Shown: piece after piece, positions 61,528 through 64,000 of the stretch
Position numbering within the stretch: position 1 is the first letter of the stretch
Layout of the letters: the number at the start of each line of letters is the position of its first letter
Assembly: GCA_002331025.1 (NCBI GenBank)
Contig: DCYG01000045.1
Coordinates: forward strand, 1 to 64,000
DNA from: Firmicutes bacterium UBA2116
GTDB taxonomy: Bacteria > Bacillota > Clostridia > Tissierellales > Sedimentibacteraceae
DNA: 64,000 bases
Direction of reading: 5' to 3'
Notes under the pieces: generated by a model
Told to the model about the DNA's origin: nothing
The model's input: the letters and a program-made list of their open reading frames with translations, nothing else
Databases searched by the model: none
Position numbers and translations under genes: made by a program

Positions 61528-62568
61528 TTGCAATCAATAATAAACCTGATTTTTTATATTGGCATAATAGAGTTTTTTCTCATGTTTCTTTTACTGACAA
61601 ATACTTTTACATTTTTCCTATACGTGACAGACAAACGAAAGGCAGTAAAAGGCAAGAGGCGCATAAGTGAAAAAACGTTATTAATTTTCACCATATTATG
61701 TGGGGGAATAGGGGCACTGTTGGGTATGTATTTCGCAAATCATAAAACGAGAAACAGGAAATTCAAATTCGTAGCAGTAATTGGTCTTATTATTACACTT
61801 ATTCCCCTGATACATATTGTACATGGGCTTACGCTGAGTAAGATAATCCGCTATGTGGAAATTGAGTTTCGTTCGGAAAATTGGCCGCCTGAGTTGGATG
61901 GTTATCGCATCGCTTTTATGTCAGACATGCATGCCATAACAGATGAAGATATGCGCAAAGTTGCAGCAGAGCTAAATAACAGAGATTTGGATTTGCTGTT
62001 ATCGGGCGGAGACTTTTTAATGGAGGATGACCATTATATAGGAACTGTGAGAAAAATGTCTCAAATAAATACAACAGACGGAATTTACGGTGTGGAAGGA
62101 AATCATGATGACTACAAGAAACTTTTTCAGGTGCAAAATGAATATGGAATAAAATCACTTGATAATAGCGGAAGGCGTATAAAAGAAGGCTTTTATCTGG
62201 CAGGTGTCCATGATATGTATAACAGAAATCCTGACATAAAAGAGGCTGTTGCAAGTGCAAATCCAAATGATTTTGTTCTGCTCCTCTCACACAGTCCGGA
62301 CTTGTCTATGCAACAATCTACAGAAGGAATTGATTTAATACTTTCCGGTCATACCCATGCCGGACAAATTACTTTTTTTGGTTATCCGTTTTACTTGCTA
62401 TACGGAAGTTTGCCTATAACCGATTATGGGACACGTTTTGCTTATGGGTTCGCCCGTTCGGCAGACGACGTACCCGTGTTTACAACCAGCGGAATAGGCA
62501 CTTTTTCTGATATACCAAGGATTTTTACAAGACCTGAAGTTGTGATTTTCACAATGTATAGTGAGTAG
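61528..62568 (+). CDS. DUF1294 domain fused to a calcineurin-like metallophosphoesterase
   Basis: About 346 residues from the TTG at 61528 (GGGAGAG at 61513-61519); the ATG at 61498 has no such site. The N-terminal membrane part contains YVTDKRKAVKGKRRISEKTLLIFTILCGGIGALLGMYFANHKTRNRKF, typical of DUF1294. The C-terminal domain has all phosphoesterase motifs: SDMHA, GGDF, GNHDD, LSHSPD and GHTHAGQ. Homologous membrane phosphoesterases (YkuE/YaeI type) act on lipid or nucleotide pyrophosphates. The fusion of the two domains is the odd feature. Confidence 0.85.
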   Translation: MQSIINLIFYIGIIEFFLMFLLLTNTFTFFLYVTDKRKAVKGKRRISEKTLLIFTILCGGIGALLGMYFANHKTRNRKFKFVAVIGLIITLIPLIHIVHGLTLSKIIRYVEIEFRSENWPPELDGYRIAFMSDMHAITDEDMRKVAAELNNRDLDLLLSGGDFLMEDDHYIGTVRKMSQINTTDGIYGVEGNHDDYKKLFQVQNEYGIKSLDNSGRRIKEGFYLAGVHDMYNRNPDIKEAVASANPNDFVLLLSHSPDLSMQQSTEGIDLILSGHTHAGQITFFGYPFYLLYGSLPITDYGTRFAYGFARSADDVPVFTTSGIGTFSDIPRIFTRPEVVIFTMYSE

Positions 62569-62569
62569 A

Positions 62570-62722
62570 GGTTTGCCAAGACACCAAGGGGGTATTAGGT
62601 GCGATGGTTATCATTATTACACACAAGGCGCGTTTAATGCGTAATTCTGATGCAGAATTGTGGTTTGGATGGGAAAATGTAGGGGTTACACAATATGTTG
62701 TGTGTTGAGGATAGTTTTGAGG
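62570..62722 (+). repeat. R1 structured repeat, copy e
   Basis: ATCATTATTAC pairs through ATTAC/GTAAT around AAGGCGCG (62609-62646), and a second hairpin pairs ATTGTG (62657-62662) with CACAAT (62689-62694). It follows copy a over about 120 bases (ATCATTATT, TAATTCTGATG, TTGTGGTTT, TTGAGGA). It fills the 304-base gap before the arginase-like gene. Confidence 0.7.
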
Positions 62723-62872
62723 TAAAAAATTGACTAAAAAAAGAGAAGCTTTTTAAGAATAGCATAGTAGTTAAGATGGCAGGAAAATAGTTTTTGCAGA
62801 CCTTCCTAATATAAATATTATTTTTAAGACTGATATAGAAAAAAGAAATTTGAATTATCGAGGAGAGAACAT

Positions 62873-63724
62873 ATGAAAACAATTAGGTTATTGTACCCGG
62901 ATTATTTAAGCGGTGGATTAGAAACATATTATTTCGGTGCAAATCTGCTTGCACATATTCTTCCTGAAAATGAAAACCAACCCTTGATAGAAGTAAAAAT
63001 TGCTCCGCCCGGCGGGAAGGAGCGGAGTGTGACAGGTGGAGTTTATGCTAAGGATGAGGTCGTTGCCGGCATAAGGAAGGCGACTGAAGTTATTGAGGCT
63101 GCCAAGCCGGAAAGAATTATCACAATTGGCGGAAATTGCATCGTTTCACAGGCTCCTTTTGATTATCTGCATGGACTCTACGATAACGTTGGTATTATCT
63201 GGATTGATGCTCATCCGGATGTATCGACTGTGAATGACGGATACCCAAACGCCCATGCTATGGTACTTGGCTCACTCATGGGTCATGGGGACAACACACT
63301 TTCCGGTCTGATGAAGAACAAAAAATTCAGAGCGGATGAGATTTTGTATGTTGGATTACAGGAACTGCACAGTTATCAGGAGAAGTTTCTAAAAGATATG
63401 GATGTAGATTACAGAGTGCAGACAGAGGCGTTTATATCCGATGATGAAATCAAGGATTTCTTGTGTCATTTTGACCATATATTGGTTCATCTTGATATTG
63501 ATGTGTTGGATGCAAGCCTATTTCACTCTACCTATTTCGCAAACAAAGAGTTGGTTGGAGATGGCAGTGGCGGCGGAAGGATGACGATGGAGAAACTTTC
63601 CGGCGTACTGAAGTGTATAACAGAGAATTCAGATGTTGTCGGATTCACAATAGCAGAATATCTTCCGTTTGATGAGCATAAACTGCACAAAATGTTTGCG
63701 GACATCAAAATATTTAGTGACTGA
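62873..63724 (+). CDS. Arginase/ureohydrolase-family protein, divergent metal site
   Basis: 283 residues, AGGAGAG before the ATG. Two arginase metal motifs are present: WIDAHPDVS and LVHLDIDVLDAS. The third site, normally GGDH, reads GGNC, so the usual first His ligand is replaced. The remaining GDGSGGGRMTME and GFTIAEYLP segments fit the family. Such proteins hydrolyse guanidino compounds; activity and substrate are doubtful with this change. It lies alone between R1 copy e and R2 copy 3. Confidence 0.8.
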   Translation: MKTIRLLYPDYLSGGLETYYFGANLLAHILPENENQPLIEVKIAPPGGKERSVTGGVYAKDEVVAGIRKATEVIEAAKPERIITIGGNCIVSQAPFDYLHGLYDNVGIIWIDAHPDVSTVNDGYPNAHAMVLGSLMGHGDNTLSGLMKNKKFRADEILYVGLQELHSYQEKFLKDMDVDYRVQTEAFISDDEIKDFLCHFDHILVHLDIDVLDASLFHSTYFANKELVGDGSGGGRMTMEKLSGVLKCITENSDVVGFTIAEYLPFDEHKLHKMFADIKIFSD

Positions 63725-63752
63725 CAAGCTCCAATTTAGAGGAGGTAGAAGG

Positions 63753-63836
63753 ATGTCATTCCAATATGAATTAGATTTGCTGAATCAAGCGAACCAAACG
63801 AATTTGCTGAAATATTCTATTCTTTCATTAACTTAA
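63753..63836 (+). pseudogene. Start of a truncated or frameshifted small gene
   Basis: GAGGAGG precedes an ATG at 63753 that gives MSFQYELDLLNQANQTNLL and stops after 27 residues. The neighbouring frame continues NEFAEIFYSFINLNSCKTHYFSVERS, so an indel near 63800 may have broken a longer gene. Family unknown. Confidence 0.4.
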
Positions 63837-63922
63837 ATAGCTGCAAAACACATTATTTTTCAGTTGAAAGAAGTTACTAAACTTCCATTTACAAAGAGAA
63901 ATGATAGGTAGAAACGGGAAAT

Positions 63923-63960
63923 TTCTGTTTAAAAACTGTTAGGACTAAGATCCCCAGTGT
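63923..63960 (+). repeat. R2 repeat copy 3
   Basis: TTCTGTTTAAAAACTGTTAG is followed by GACTAAGATCCCCAG. It matches copy 2 (54971) at most positions. It sits at the right end of the window after the arginase-like module and a broken gene. Confidence 0.55.
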
Positions 63961-64000
63961 GTTGAAAATTCTATAGTTGACAGCTTTTATCTATACTAAA

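Overview
The window is AT-rich DNA from an anaerobic Firmicute, most likely class Clostridia. The evidence is low GC content, strong AGGAGG-type ribosome binding sites, TTG and GTG starts, and Clostridia-type conjugative element families (DUF6329, DUF3846, DUF6103, DUF4314, MobP2-type relaxase, tandem large serine recombinases). No rRNA, tRNA or CRISPR array was seen, so the genus is left open. The whole window reads as accessory DNA.

Region 1 (1-11.5 kb) is the conjugation and mobilisation module of an integrative and conjugative element (ICE). It holds an NlpC/P60 hydrolase, small ICE proteins, a candidate oriT with a P-type nic site and hairpin, a relaxosome accessory protein, a relaxase, a DUF3991/Toprim protein, a VirD4-type coupling protein and a small HTH protein. 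An FRG-domain gene sits inside it.

Region 2 (11.8-26.5 kb) is an unusual cargo block built around membranes and lipids: a phasin-like protein, ABC1/UbiB kinase, patatin, radical SAM/SPASM protein, two DegV proteins, an AI-2E-family membrane protein, a DUF2974 hydrolase, YidC, an ABC-transporter type IV-like membrane protein, an HD protein and a YegS-type lipid kinase. Two paralogous TetR genes and repeated GGACGTAYG-type sites in front of the transcription units suggest one shared regulon. A third, divergent TetR faces the patatin operon.

Region 3 (27.3-33.2 kb) is the integration module: an attenuator-like leader, a sigma-like HTH protein, a SHOCT-like small protein and three tandem large serine recombinases. 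The middle recombinase has no catalytic resolvase domain.

Region 4 (33.4-64 kb) is a mosaic defence and accessory island. In order it holds a DUF1413 gene plus a complete QatABCD system, a DUF1835/DUF3658 protein, a Shedu nuclease, a decayed ICE scar, an AbiEi-like gene, and a four-gene operon (N6-adenine methylase, double-GHKL histidine-kinase-like ATPase, receiver protein, HNH nuclease) that matches no system I can name. After these come a HEPN-type protein, a TetR/SRPBCC/DUF4260 operon, an SF1 helicase-nuclease, secreted proteins, a truncated IS110 element with a possible bridge-RNA region, RhuM, a DUF1294-phosphoesterase fusion and an arginase-like protein.

Unrelated modules in region 4 are punctuated by a dispersed structured repeat, called R1 here. 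R1 has a conserved AAGGCACG-type loop and a stem whose sequence varies while pairing is largely kept. A second short repeat, R2, occurs three times. The two most interesting signals are the methylase-kinase-receiver-HNH operon and the R1-punctuated cassette layout.
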